Source: Syntrophaceae bacterium (GTDB lineage Bacteria; Desulfobacterota; Syntrophia; Syntrophales; UBA5619). Taken from it: a stretch of DNA of 50,566 nt. The notes beneath the pieces are model-generated. The model was given only the letters and a program-made list of their open reading frames with translations. It ran no database searches and was not told the DNA's origin. Every line of letters starts with the position of its first letter. The first letter of the stretch is position 1. The stretch lies in NCBI GenBank assembly GCA_003141195.1, contig PLLC01000104.1:1-50566 (forward strand), written 5' to 3'. Both the position numbers and the translations under genes were made by a program. Positions 33,263-42,300 of the stretch are shown here, piece after piece.

Positions 33263-36200
33263 ATGCAACATTTTTTTTCGAAACTTCTCTTCGACGGAAA
33301 AGATCATGAACTTCTCCGGATGGTGGAGGATGTCCTCAGCCGGGAGGACTCCCGGAAGAAATTCAAGGAGCTGCTCAACCCCTATCTGCATCCCCACGGC
33401 ATCAAGGAGATGGCCGCATCCCAGGGATTCCGCATCGCCTACGCGATGATCAACCTGCTCCGCTCCCTGGAGATCGGGAAGGCCGATGACCGTCTGCGCG
33501 CCCTCCGCGCCCTCCGCGATGAGGTGATGAACATCACCCACAGTTCGCTCCGCCGGAATACGGCGAGGGTCCTCCTCCAGATCATGAAGGAGCTGGTCCG
33601 GATGCAGGGGGATCACGCCCGGCAGTTGGAGCTGGCGCACGACTTCCGCATGGCCGCATCGGGGAAACCGCGCACCGTCCGTCAGGAACTGCGGCGGCAT
33701 CACCTCCTGGAGATGCCGGAGGAGTGGAACCAGATCGCCTTCGACGACCATGTCCACGACGCCAACACGAAAGGGCGCAAGACCCCGACCCATCTCATCA
33801 TGGACGCGTGGATCAAGGGGATCCGCCGCCTGACCGTGATCTATTACAATTATGTGCCGCCCGAAGCCGCCGCCGAACTCTTAGAGGCCGGCGAGATCAT
33901 GGAGATTACCATCCGCATCGGGGTCTCCGTCGGGGCGCAGTTCCGGGGGCGGAACGTCCGTTTCATCTGGGTGCCCCGTGGTTTCGCAGACGCCCGGGAT
34001 TTTCTCTCCTTCCTCTCCGATCCGCCCGTGCGGGCCTTCCTCGACGATGGCCGCCGGGTTTCCGAATACCAGAAGAGCCATGTGCTTGCAGTTCTCGGGG
34101 AATTCAACGAAAGGCATCGTCTCGCGATCAACGACGCCCTCGGCACCGCCCTCGCGCCGCTCGACCCGGCCGACTTCCTCGCCTTCGTTGCCGGTGGCCA
34201 GGCGTCGATCCTCCATCTGGGCGAATTCATCCATGCCCGTCTCCTGCCGTTCCTGGAGATCCGGGTGAACGGGCTTCGCAGCCGTTACGTCAAAGCGGCG
34301 CCCGAGGAACGCCTCCGGATGGAGGGCCTCGTGGATAGAATGCGCGAACTCGACTCGGAGTCGATCGTCGACCATTACCTGAGACCGGAGCGGAATCCCT
34401 CCCTTCCCGATCCGAACGTTTATCGTGATGGGGAGGATGTGCCGCAGCTTCTCAGGATCACCCCGCGGGAACTCATGGAGCGTCTGGATCAGCTCCATGC
34501 GGGATACCGGACATGCCTCAACCTCAGCAATCTTTCCGTCGAGGACGTCCTGGAGATGCTCTATGACTGCAAGGGGATGATCACCCACCTGGAAATCTTC
34601 AACCTCAAGGACCACGTGGACGGAAAGGCGATCCACTATCCGGAGATCAGCGAGCTGCAGATCGCGCTCAACGAGGGCAATGTCATCACGCTGAAGCGTC
34701 TCATCCGCGGGATGCTCCAGCGGCTCGAACATTTCCCTTCCCCGGATCGCGGGGACCGGATCGAAAAGATGACCGAGATTCTCCGCAACATCCCGGTTCT
34801 CCAGTCCCATTACCGGATCGTCCCCCTCAAGGCGTACATCGGCAGCGATTCCACCGGCCGGTCTCTACACCATTACGGGATGGGTCTGATCATCCGGGAA
34901 ACATTAACCCGGCGGGCCCGAAAGGCGATCCGGCATACCATGTTTCCGACCGTCTTCACCCTTCCCGTCCGGATGACGGCCTACCTGCGGACGACATACG
35001 TTCCCAATTCCGCTTGGGGGGGCAAGTGGCTCCGCCCTCTCTTCCGTCTTCTGCCGGATTTGCGGCGCCTGGGGGAGGAGCACCGGCAGGACTGGGAGAT
35101 CCTGGACGATGCGACACGGATGGCAACGCCGGGAAACATCATCCCCTTGGGAGGGCTTCACGAGGAGGGGGGAAACGATCTCCGGCTGGAGGAGAAAACA
35201 TCCCGGACAGAACGCGGAATCTCTTGGAGATACCTCAACAGCGGCGTCAAGAACGCCATAAAGGTTCTGATCGGTTTCATCCCGGCGTTTCTGACCTTCG
35301 TCCTGACGAAGGACTGGTGGCTGCTGGCCTACGGCGGGGCCTTCATCTGGTTTGGAATCACGGGGCTCCGGAACATCCTCCAGTCGGTCCTCGGCGGGGG
35401 CGGCATCCGCCGTTCCCCCCTGTTGCGCTGGAACGACTACGTGAGCTGGGGACGGCTGACCGATTCGCTGCTGTTCACCGGGTTTTCAGTGCCCCTGCTC
35501 GATTATATCGTTAAGACGGTCCTTCTCGACCGGATGTTCGGCGTCACGACAACCACGAACCCGTCGCTCCTCTACACCGTCATGGCCCTGACCAACGGCC
35601 TCTATCTCTCCAGCCACAACGCCTTCCGGGGGCTTCCGAAAGGGGCGATTTTCGGGAACATTTTTCGCAGCGTCCTGTCGATCCCGCTCGCCATCGCCTT
35701 CAATGCAACGATCGGCGGCATCCTCTTCGAAGCGGGGATCCCGGGAATCAACGACGTCCTCCAGAAGTGGGCGGCGGTGATCTCCAAGGCGGCCTCCGAC
35801 TGCGTCGCGGGCGTCATCGAGGGCCTTGCCGACCGGTATGAAAATATCCGTATGCGGGCGCGGGACTACAGCGCAAAGCTCCGCCAGCTCTTCGACACCT
35901 ACGCCCGCCTCGAGATCCTGTTTCCCGAGATGGACGTTCTGGAGATGCTCGAGTCCCCGAAGAAATTCATGCAGACAATCAACGCCGAGGCCCGGGATCT
36001 GGAGAGGATCATCATCATCAACGCCCTCGATCTCCTCTACTTCTGGATGTACCAGCCCCGCTCCCGGAGCGTCCTGAAGGCCCGCATTCGGACCATGTCG
36101 GAGGAGGAGCGGCAGATTTTCGTCCGTTCGCAGTGGATCCTGCAGCGCGAGCGGGAGATCAGCCAGCTTTTCCTGGACTGGATTATTGGCAGGGACTTTT

Positions 36201-36310
36201 CCAAGGGGCTGGCCTTCTATCTGGACCGTTACCCGGCATACCTGGAGGCCCTGGGGCAGATCGCCTTGAGGGATTACGCCGCCCCGACGGCCGCGACCAT
36301 CGAGAGCTGA
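33263..36310 (+). CDS. Large membrane-associated protein with PHP/amidohydrolase-like motif
   Basis: 1015 residues, starting 30 bases after lysR and probably cotranscribed. Residues 160-190 read FDDHVHDANTKGRKTPTHLI, the HxH-type start of PHP or amidohydrolase-like metal domains, followed by WIKGIRRLTVIYYNYV. Residues 200-640 are soluble with many charged helices. Hydrophobic segments appear near 660-710 (LIGFIPAFLTFVLTKDWWLL), 735-760 and 805-830, then a helical C-terminus. I do not know a characterised homologue. A role in signalling or turnover linked to the regulon is only a guess. Confidence 0.8.
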   Translation: MQHFFSKLLFDGKDHELLRMVEDVLSREDSRKKFKELLNPYLHPHGIKEMAASQGFRIAYAMINLLRSLEIGKADDRLRALRALRDEVMNITHSSLRRNTARVLLQIMKELVRMQGDHARQLELAHDFRMAASGKPRTVRQELRRHHLLEMPEEWNQIAFDDHVHDANTKGRKTPTHLIMDAWIKGIRRLTVIYYNYVPPEAAAELLEAGEIMEITIRIGVSVGAQFRGRNVRFIWVPRGFADARDFLSFLSDPPVRAFLDDGRRVSEYQKSHVLAVLGEFNERHRLAINDALGTALAPLDPADFLAFVAGGQASILHLGEFIHARLLPFLEIRVNGLRSRYVKAAPEERLRMEGLVDRMRELDSESIVDHYLRPERNPSLPDPNVYRDGEDVPQLLRITPRELMERLDQLHAGYRTCLNLSNLSVEDVLEMLYDCKGMITHLEIFNLKDHVDGKAIHYPEISELQIALNEGNVITLKRLIRGMLQRLEHFPSPDRGDRIEKMTEILRNIPVLQSHYRIVPLKAYIGSDSTGRSLHHYGMGLIIRETLTRRARKAIRHTMFPTVFTLPVRMTAYLRTTYVPNSAWGGKWLRPLFRLLPDLRRLGEEHRQDWEILDDATRMATPGNIIPLGGLHEEGGNDLRLEEKTSRTERGISWRYLNSGVKNAIKVLIGFIPAFLTFVLTKDWWLLAYGGAFIWFGITGLRNILQSVLGGGGIRRSPLLRWNDYVSWGRLTDSLLFTGFSVPLLDYIVKTVLLDRMFGVTTTTNPSLLYTVMALTNGLYLSSHNAFRGLPKGAIFGNIFRSVLSIPLAIAFNATIGGILFEAGIPGINDVLQKWAAVISKAASDCVAGVIEGLADRYENIRMRARDYSAKLRQLFDTYARLEILFPEMDVLEMLESPKKFMQTINAEARDLERIIIINALDLLYFWMYQPRSRSVLKARIRTMSEEERQIFVRSQWILQREREISQLFLDWIIGRDFSKGLAFYLDRYPAYLEALGQIALRDYAAPTAATIES

Positions 36311-36656
36311 TTTTCCGGTCGGAAAGGTCCGCCCGGAGAGGCCAGGCGATGATCATTTATGGGGAGAAAAGGCCGATTCCTTTACCGCAACAAGAAAATT
36401 TTTCACCATGTTCAGGCTTCGCCTCTCTTTGAGAAAATTCCCGAATATCCATTCAGAGCGGTGATCCCTTCCTGGATGCGCGCACCGCCGGAATCATTTC
36501 TACCCGTTCGCCGATCTTTTCTGCCGTCGTTTTCTCCATAATCTCGCAAGCTCCTATTTCTGTTTTGATTCTGATCATCTCTTCCGATGAAAGTTCATCA
36601 TCATGAAAACTACGCAGAATACACCATCCCGTGAATGGGGATGAATTTCGATCGAT
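36311..36656. other. 346-bp stretch without a gene; contains a short hairpin repeat
   Basis: Between the ends of two convergent genes. No convincing frame. GCAGAATACACCATCCC and GGGGATGAATTTCG (36615-36650) form a hairpin (36625-36630 with 36638-36643) that resembles the hairpin at 46387-46420 (GCAGAATACCCCGTCC and GGACGGGGATGAATGC), suggesting a shared small mobile-element end. Confidence 0.4.
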
Positions 36657-38051
36657 TTACAACGGCCGGTTTATGGCCTGGGAACAGCGCACCATAATGG
36701 AGAGCACCTCGAAGGGCTGCTCGATTTCCTGAAAGGTCGGCACCCCCTTCGGCTCCAGAGCGGCCTTGTATTCGTCCATGCATTCCTTGGCGCCGCTGAA
36801 GGTGACCAGGATCGGTTTCGTGGGGTACTTCTTCGCCAGATCCACAATGAATGCGGGATCAGGGACTCCCGACTCACGGGTCAACATCATCACGGGCACC
36901 ACGGCGTTCACGGCCGGGTCCTTCAAAACGATCTCCATTCCCTCGCGATAGGCAAATTCGACCCCCGTTGCAATGGCCGCGGGCCAGATATCCACGGGAT
37001 TGCGCATGCGGATATAGGAAGGACTGATGTCCTGGAGGCGCTGGACCGTATCGGGTTCCATGGGCGGAACATGAAGTCCCAGCCGGTCGCAGAAATCCGA
37101 GAGCGTCGTCAGCATGGCGCCGGAAGGGGCGAGGAAGCTGACGCCGTTTCCCGTAGGCAGCGGCAGCATGGAAAAGGCCTTGCCCGCCAGGATGAGATGG
37201 GTATAATCCAGGATGCGGACCACCCCGGCCTGGCGAAGCATCCCTTCCACAATGCGATCCGGCGATGCCATGGCCGCCGTATGGGCCATCGCCGCCTGCC
37301 TTCCCGCTTCCGTAGCCCCGCTCTTGAGCAGGACGACCGGCTTCCTACGGGTGACCTCCCGGGCCACCTCCAGAAAACGCAAAGGTCTCTTGAAACTTTC
37401 GATATAGATGAGGATGGCGCTCGTTTCAGGATCATTTCCCAGATATTCCAGGGCATCCGTCTCGTCGAGACCGACCTTGTTCCCCAGACCCACAACGCGG
37501 GCGACGCCGAAACATTCGCCGGTCATGATGTATTTCAGGGTATGGGTGCCGAAATTTCCCGTCTGTGCGATGTAGGATACCCGGCCGCGCCGAATCTTGC
37601 CCTGAGGGAAAAAGGTTGACGTGAACCCCTGCGGAGTCGAGGTATGGCCGGAGGTGTTGGGCCCCAGAACCTTGAGGTCCTTTTCGCGGACGATACGGAC
37701 GATCTCCTCCTGAATCCGTGCCCCGGCCTCATCCACCTCGGCGAAGCCGCCGGAGGAGAGGACGAAATGGCGGATCCCCTGATCGGCACATTCCCGGAGG
37801 GCCTGGGCCGTCGCGCCTGCAGGCAGGATAATCACGGCCACATCCACATCCCGGGGCAGGCTCGCGATGGAGGACAGGACATCCACGCCCAGGATTTTGC
37901 CTCCCTTGGGATTGACCGGATAAAGTTTGCCCGTATAACCATTGTCCAGAATATTTTTGATCACTTCGTGACCCGGTTTTCCGGAAACGGCCGAGGCGCC
38001 GATAATGGCCACACTGCGCGGTTCAAAGAAGGGAACCAATGTCTCTTTCAT
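36657..38051 (-). CDS. ADP-forming acyl-CoA synthetase, alpha (CoA-binding/ligase) subunit
   Basis: 464 residues. CoA-binding Rossmann domain (FFEPRSVAIIGASAVSGKPG, YPVNPKG, VIILPAGAT) followed by the two succinyl-CoA-ligase-like domains (VLGPNTSG, SYIAQTGNFG, and MAHTAAMASPDRI with the His expected to be phosphorylated). Converts acyl-CoA, ADP and phosphate to acid, CoA and ATP, or the reverse. ATG 38051 follows GGAGA. The ATP-grasp subunit is encoded 46 bases upstream. The two-gene form recalls SqwKL (sulfoacetate-CoA ligase), which also partners an acylating aldehyde dehydrogenase. Confidence 0.9.
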   Translation of the reverse strand: MKETLVPFFEPRSVAIIGASAVSGKPGHEVIKNILDNGYTGKLYPVNPKGGKILGVDVLSSIASLPRDVDVAVIILPAGATAQALRECADQGIRHFVLSSGGFAEVDEAGARIQEEIVRIVREKDLKVLGPNTSGHTSTPQGFTSTFFPQGKIRRGRVSYIAQTGNFGTHTLKYIMTGECFGVARVVGLGNKVGLDETDALEYLGNDPETSAILIYIESFKRPLRFLEVAREVTRRKPVVLLKSGATEAGRQAAMAHTAAMASPDRIVEGMLRQAGVVRILDYTHLILAGKAFSMLPLPTGNGVSFLAPSGAMLTTLSDFCDRLGLHVPPMEPDTVQRLQDISPSYIRMRNPVDIWPAAIATGVEFAYREGMEIVLKDPAVNAVVPVMMLTRESGVPDPAFIVDLAKKYPTKPILVTFSGAKECMDEYKAALEPKGVPTFQEIEQPFEVLSIMVRCSQAINRPL

Positions 38052-38097
38052 CGTTTTTCTCCAGGGGATAATAGTGTTTCGCTCGGGAATGATCACA

Positions 38098-38796
38098 TCA
38101 TGGACGGACACCGGAGGCCTTCGCCTGAATCGTCACGAGGGCGTCGACCGCCACAAGGGAGCCGTCTCTGCGGACCTTGATGGGGTTAATATCGATTTCC
38201 CGGACATTTTCATATTGACAGCCGATCTCCCCCACGGCCACAATGATCCGTGCCAGGGCCTCCCGATCGACGGGCGCCTGGCCGCGAAAGGCCTGCAGGA
38301 TCTTGGCCGTTCTGATGTCTTCCATCATTCTCAGGGCTTCAGCCGTTGTAATCGGGGCCATACGGAAGACCGCATCATCGATGAGTTCGGTGAAGATTCC
38401 GCCGAGTCCAAACATGACGCAGGGACCGAATTGGGCGTCACGGGTGAGGCCGCAGACCAGCTCCCGGTCTCCCTTGACCATTTCCTGAACGAGCAGGCCT
38501 TCGCAATCCGCGATGGCGAGCAGACGCCGGGCCTCCTCACGGATTTCCCCTTCCGACTTCAGATTCAGGGCAACCGCCCCCAGCTCTGTCTTATGTTGAA
38601 GATGTTCACCGGTTGCCTTCAAAACCACCGGATAACCGAGATCACACGCCGCTTTGACCGCTTTTTCACCATCCGGGACAAACATCTCCCTGTTTACCGG
38701 AATTCCGAAACCCTCCAGAAAACGCTTGGCTTCGTACTCATTCAGCGCTGTTTTTCCCGCTTTGACAGCATCAGCAATCCAATTCATCAGGGCCAT
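38098..38796 (-). CDS. ADP-forming acyl-CoA synthetase, beta (ATP-grasp) subunit
   Basis: 232 residues. ATP-grasp domain: LNEYEAKRFLEGFGIPV, YPVVLKATGEHLQHKTELG, GLLVQEMVKGDRELVCGL, MFGLGGIFTEL and VREIDINPIKV. Start chosen at ATG 38796 after AAAGGGGG; ATG 38787 has better spacing and an upstream TTG is possible. Pairs with the alpha subunit downstream to form the functional ligase. Confidence 0.9.
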   Translation of the reverse strand: MALMNWIADAVKAGKTALNEYEAKRFLEGFGIPVNREMFVPDGEKAVKAACDLGYPVVLKATGEHLQHKTELGAVALNLKSEGEIREEARRLLAIADCEGLLVQEMVKGDRELVCGLTRDAQFGPCVMFGLGGIFTELIDDAVFRMAPITTAEALRMMEDIRTAKILQAFRGQAPVDREALARIIVAVGEIGCQYENVREIDINPIKVRRDGSLVAVDALVTIQAKASGVRP

Positions 38797-38937
38797 GCCC
38801 CCTTTCTTCAATTCTTCGATAGTTCACGAAAGCCCCATGCCCCCTGAGGCACCGGGGAGCATGAAAATCATTTTTATCTGTAACTCCCCTTCCCATCCAT
38901 TGGCGACATTCTGAACCCCATCGTATCACCCGTGTGG

Positions 38938-39654
38938 TCATTTCTTCCCCCTCAGGATCAGGCCCTCGACGTCGAGCAGGCGCTCCAGGCCGTCGATCAC
39001 CGGCGCCGAGGTTTCCACCACGGGCCAGCGCCTCTGCACCAGACGGTGTTGAAGCCAGACGGGATGCATCCCCACGGCCTCCGAACCGCAGACGTCGATC
39101 CGCCAGTCGTCGCCCACATAGGCCGACTCGCCCGGTGCGATCCCCAACTTTTCGAGGCAGAGGCGAAAGGGGAGCGGATCGGGTTTCGCCGGGATCCCAC
39201 TCTCGCCGGCCACAACGATCACCTCGAAGAACCTCTCCAACTCAGGATAGTTGCCCAGACGGTACTTCCCCTCCTCCGTCTGTCCCTGGGCGTTGGTGAT
39301 CAGGGCCAGACGGTACCGAACCCGCAGGGCCGTCAACACCGCCTCCGTTCCCGGAAAAATTCTGGTCGTCGCCTTGATCCGCTCCCAGTACTCGGTTTCC
39401 CACTGTCCGAGAAGCGCGGAATCGGACTCCCGGCCGTAATGCCGGAACACCGCCTCCAGGATCCTCTTGCGGGAAAAATCGGAGCGGGCGTGGAATCGGG
39501 AGCGGATCCCCCGGTAGACCTCCAGAAATTCGTCCCAGGCCACCGGACCGAGGGCCGCAAAGGCCTTCCGCTGCGTCTCTTTTTCCGCCGTCCGGAAACC
39601 GTCCGCCGAATCGACCAGCGTCTGACCGAAATCAAAAACAATCGCCCGGATCAT
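38938..39654 (-). CDS. HAD-superfamily hydrolase
   Basis: 238 residues. Motif I MIRAIVFDFGQTLVD (note Q where many have G/Y before T), motif II LALITNAQ, motif III Lys in GIPAKPDP, and motif IV YVGDDWRIDV. A phosphatase or dehalogenase-like enzyme of unknown substrate. ATG 39654 follows GGAAATCAC. It is separated from the aldehyde dehydrogenase by a strong terminator, so it likely starts a transcript with the CoA ligase genes. Confidence 0.88.
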   Translation of the reverse strand: MIRAIVFDFGQTLVDSADGFRTAEKETQRKAFAALGPVAWDEFLEVYRGIRSRFHARSDFSRKRILEAVFRHYGRESDSALLGQWETEYWERIKATTRIFPGTEAVLTALRVRYRLALITNAQGQTEEGKYRLGNYPELERFFEVIVVAGESGIPAKPDPLPFRLCLEKLGIAPGESAYVGDDWRIDVCGSEAVGMHPVWLQHRLVQRRWPVVETSAPVIDGLERLLDVEGLILRGKK

Positions 39655-39667
39655 GTGATTTCCATCC

Positions 39668-39707
39668 ATAAAACAAAGGACGGCCGCCCTTTCGCCGGCG
39701 GCCGTCC
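39668..39707 (-). terminator. Strong terminator after the aldehyde dehydrogenase gene
   Basis: An 11-bp perfect stem (39678-39688 with 39697-39707, GGACGGCCGCC) with an 8-base loop. On the minus strand it is followed by TTTGTTTT. It ends the citrate-synthase-like/aldehyde dehydrogenase operon. Confidence 0.85.
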
Positions 39708-39764
39708 ACAACATCCGTTCCCAGACGTTCTGCAAAGGGGGATCAGAAAATGGAGATCAGAACA

Positions 39765-41153
39765 TTAACTCTTACCATACTTCTTCAGATAGCTGCCGAA
39801 GAGCACATCATCCGACGGTTGGTAATCCGCAATCGGTGTCGCAACGCGCGTGTACATGATGAACTGCCGCCAGTTGATGTTCTCGCAGCTGATGTTTCCA
39901 GCCCACGTCCCGCAACCCAGCGTGTCTGTGAACCCCAGGCAGCTTGTCCACCCGCCGCTGTTCGCTTCCGTATGCCCCATGTTGCAGACAATACGGCTGA
40001 CGTTCGCACGAAGACCAATCTTGTGAATCCGCTCGTCGATCTTCGTCTGGATGTTCACCGAATGGCCCTCGCCCGAAAATTTCAAAATCTTTTCCATGCG
40101 GTCGAGCATCTCGTCAAAATCCGTCCACTTCCAGACCGTCAGAACCGGCGAAAGCTTCTCGCCCGAAAACCGGTCTTCACGACCGATCTTCTCGCCCATG
40201 ACCATCAGGATTTTCGTATCCCGGGGAACCTTCAGACCGGCCAATTCCGCGATATAGACGGCTGATTTCGCCACGATGTCCCGATTGAGCGTGTGACCGT
40301 CCGGCCACATCGTCTTTCTCAGGATCTCGCGCTCCTCGGTGCTGCACATATAACCGCCCTCGGCCTTGAGGGCCGCAATCATCTTGTCGAAGATGCACTC
40401 TTCAATCGCAATGGCGTTCTCCGAAGAACACGATGCCGCATTGTTGGCAATCTTCGATTTCTTGAGCTTGGCCGCCACCGTCGGAATATCAACCGTCGAA
40501 TCCACGATGGAGATGACGTTTCCGGCGCCCACCGTCTGCGCCGGAACTCCCGCCGCATAAACAACCTTCACCAGCGCCGCGCCGCCCGTGGCTACCGCGT
40601 AATCGCAGTTTGCCATCAACTCCTGCGTCTTCTCATTGCTGGTGTGACGAATGCACTGAACCAGATCCACCGGCGCGCCTACCTTCACCAGCGCCTTCCG
40701 GATGTGTTCCACCGTCGTGTAGGTGGCAAGCTCCGTACGGGGGTGCGGCGAACAGATGATCGCATTGCGCGTCTTCAACGTGCCCAGAGCGATGCAACAG
40801 ACCGTCGATTCAGGGTTCGTACACGGAACCACGTTCGCAATCACCCCGATCGGCTTCGCATACGTCCGGATCCCCTTCGCCTTGTCCTCGCTCACCAGAC
40901 CACACGTCTTGACACCAATCTGATCGAAGAGCGTACCGCGGACCTTCGTCCCGATCTTGTGAACCTTGTCTTCATAGACGCCGATCCCCGATCCCTCGAC
41001 GGCCAGACGGGCCAGCTCCTCAGCCGTCTCCTTTTTCTGAAGTTCCCAGCCTACCGCCAGCACCATCTCATTGACCTTCTCCTGCGGCCAGAACTCGACG
41101 ATCTTAAACGCCGCCCTCGCCTTCTCGTACATTTCACGAATATTGTCTTCCAT
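39765..41153 (-). CDS. Acylating (CoA-dependent) aldehyde dehydrogenase
   Basis: 462 residues. Family of PduP/EutE/SauS enzymes that turn an aldehyde, CoA and NAD(P) into acyl-CoA. Seen: ANVVPCTNPESTVCCIALGT, RNAIICSPHPRT, VATGGAALVKVVYAAG, GAGNVISIVDSTVD, the catalytic Cys in NNAASCSSENAIA, and the C-terminal GTWAGNISCENINWRQFI. The overall look, with the ending PSDDVLFGSYLKKYG, suggests a SauS-type sulfoacetaldehyde dehydrogenase relative, but this is not certain. ATG 41153 follows GGGAGAG. Last gene of an operon with two citrate-synthase-like genes. Confidence 0.9.
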   Translation of the reverse strand: MEDNIREMYEKARAAFKIVEFWPQEKVNEMVLAVGWELQKKETAEELARLAVEGSGIGVYEDKVHKIGTKVRGTLFDQIGVKTCGLVSEDKAKGIRTYAKPIGVIANVVPCTNPESTVCCIALGTLKTRNAIICSPHPRTELATYTTVEHIRKALVKVGAPVDLVQCIRHTSNEKTQELMANCDYAVATGGAALVKVVYAAGVPAQTVGAGNVISIVDSTVDIPTVAAKLKKSKIANNAASCSSENAIAIEECIFDKMIAALKAEGGYMCSTEEREILRKTMWPDGHTLNRDIVAKSAVYIAELAGLKVPRDTKILMVMGEKIGREDRFSGEKLSPVLTVWKWTDFDEMLDRMEKILKFSGEGHSVNIQTKIDERIHKIGLRANVSRIVCNMGHTEANSGGWTSCLGFTDTLGCGTWAGNISCENINWRQFIMYTRVATPIADYQPSDDVLFGSYLKKYGKS

Positions 41154-41304
41154 ATTCAAAATCTCTCCCTTCAATTCTATTGCTTAGGATCCATTTTATC
41201 CATGATCCGCCTGCAAAAACCCTCATACCCGCCCGGAAGATTCGAGGCCGTCCCTCCCTTCCCGCGGAGGATAGAAACTTTTCAGGACCTTACCCCTTCT
41301 CCCA

Positions 41305-42300
41305 TCAGATCTTCCTGCGGGGATCGTCGATCTCCTCCACGATGGCCCAGCCGGACCCCATGATCTTCTGCCGCTCGAGGAAGGTCTGCTTCCACTCCTC
41401 GGGCGTCTGCGCCTCCATCGCCTTGGCGACCTTCTTTCTCTCTTCCAGCGTCGGTACCGGCCGGTCTTCCGGCCCGTCGTACCACTCCTTCGGCGTCAGG
41501 GTCTGGCCGAGGCGGACCGGCGCCTCCCGCTCGATCTCTTCGCAGTAATGGGCGCCGGTTGCGAAGGCGCGGGTTACCGCAAGAATCCCCCAGGTTGCCT
41601 CGGGGGTAAAGCCGAGGTCAAACATCACGGCGCCCGTGGCGCCCAGAAGATCGATGTCAACCGGATCCTTGCTCAGTTTCTGCGCCGCCTTCGCGATCTC
41701 CTTCATCAATGAAACGTACTGGCCCGCCACACCTGACTTTTCGGCCCGGGCGATCATCCGCTTCGCCATCGGGTCCTTCAGCATCAGTCCGGAGACGCCC
41801 AGCGCGGGGTCGTTCAGTCTCGTTTTGACCACCGCTTCGACCATCTCGGCCAGCGGTTTGCCCTCCTTCGCCTGCCTGGCCAGGATGCCGTCCATCATTT
41901 TCCCGATTTCCTGGTAGGCTCCATAGGCGTGGCCGAAGGCGAGGATGGAGGAACCGGCGGCCTGGGTCAGTATGGTCTTGCCGCCTGCGACAATCCGCGA
42001 GATGTTGGCCGGCGAGGAGAGGCCGTCCTCCAGCATGCACACCATGACGTAGTTGAGCATCTTGTCTTCCTCGAGCAGAGGAATCCGCGACTGGAAATCG
42101 ATGAACAGGACGTCCGTCAAACCGTACCCCTGCTCCACAAGCTCCGTTGTGTCGTATCCCCGGGTTACGATGCGGTGGACGTTCTTGTATGCAACCTCGG
42201 AAACCCACTGGAACCGGTCCCTCTCGGTATCCATCGGAACCGTACCGCGCTCCCTTGTTCGGTAATCAAAATTGAGTCTCGGATCGTCTAAATGGTCCAT
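41305..42300 (-). CDS. Citrate-synthase-like protein, active site degenerate (B)
   Basis: 331 residues. The fold is recognised from VTRGYDTTELVEQGYGLTDV and LGATGAVMFDLGFTPEATWG, as in citryl-CoA lyase-like proteins. The first catalytic His block (usually HGG or similar) reads FGHAYGAYQ; the second, usually GFGHP before DPRA, reads GVSGLMLKDPMA with no His; the Asp position of the third block is Leu. So it is unlikely to be an ordinary citrate synthase. ATG 42300 overlaps the 3' end of the paralogous gene by 13 bases, implying coupled translation and a heteromer. Confidence 0.82.
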   Translation of the reverse strand: MDHLDDPRLNFDYRTRERGTVPMDTERDRFQWVSEVAYKNVHRIVTRGYDTTELVEQGYGLTDVLFIDFQSRIPLLEEDKMLNYVMVCMLEDGLSSPANISRIVAGGKTILTQAAGSSILAFGHAYGAYQEIGKMMDGILARQAKEGKPLAEMVEAVVKTRLNDPALGVSGLMLKDPMAKRMIARAEKSGVAGQYVSLMKEIAKAAQKLSKDPVDIDLLGATGAVMFDLGFTPEATWGILAVTRAFATGAHYCEEIEREAPVRLGQTLTPKEWYDGPEDRPVPTLEERKKVAKAMEAQTPEEWKQTFLERQKIMGSGWAIVEEIDDPRRKI

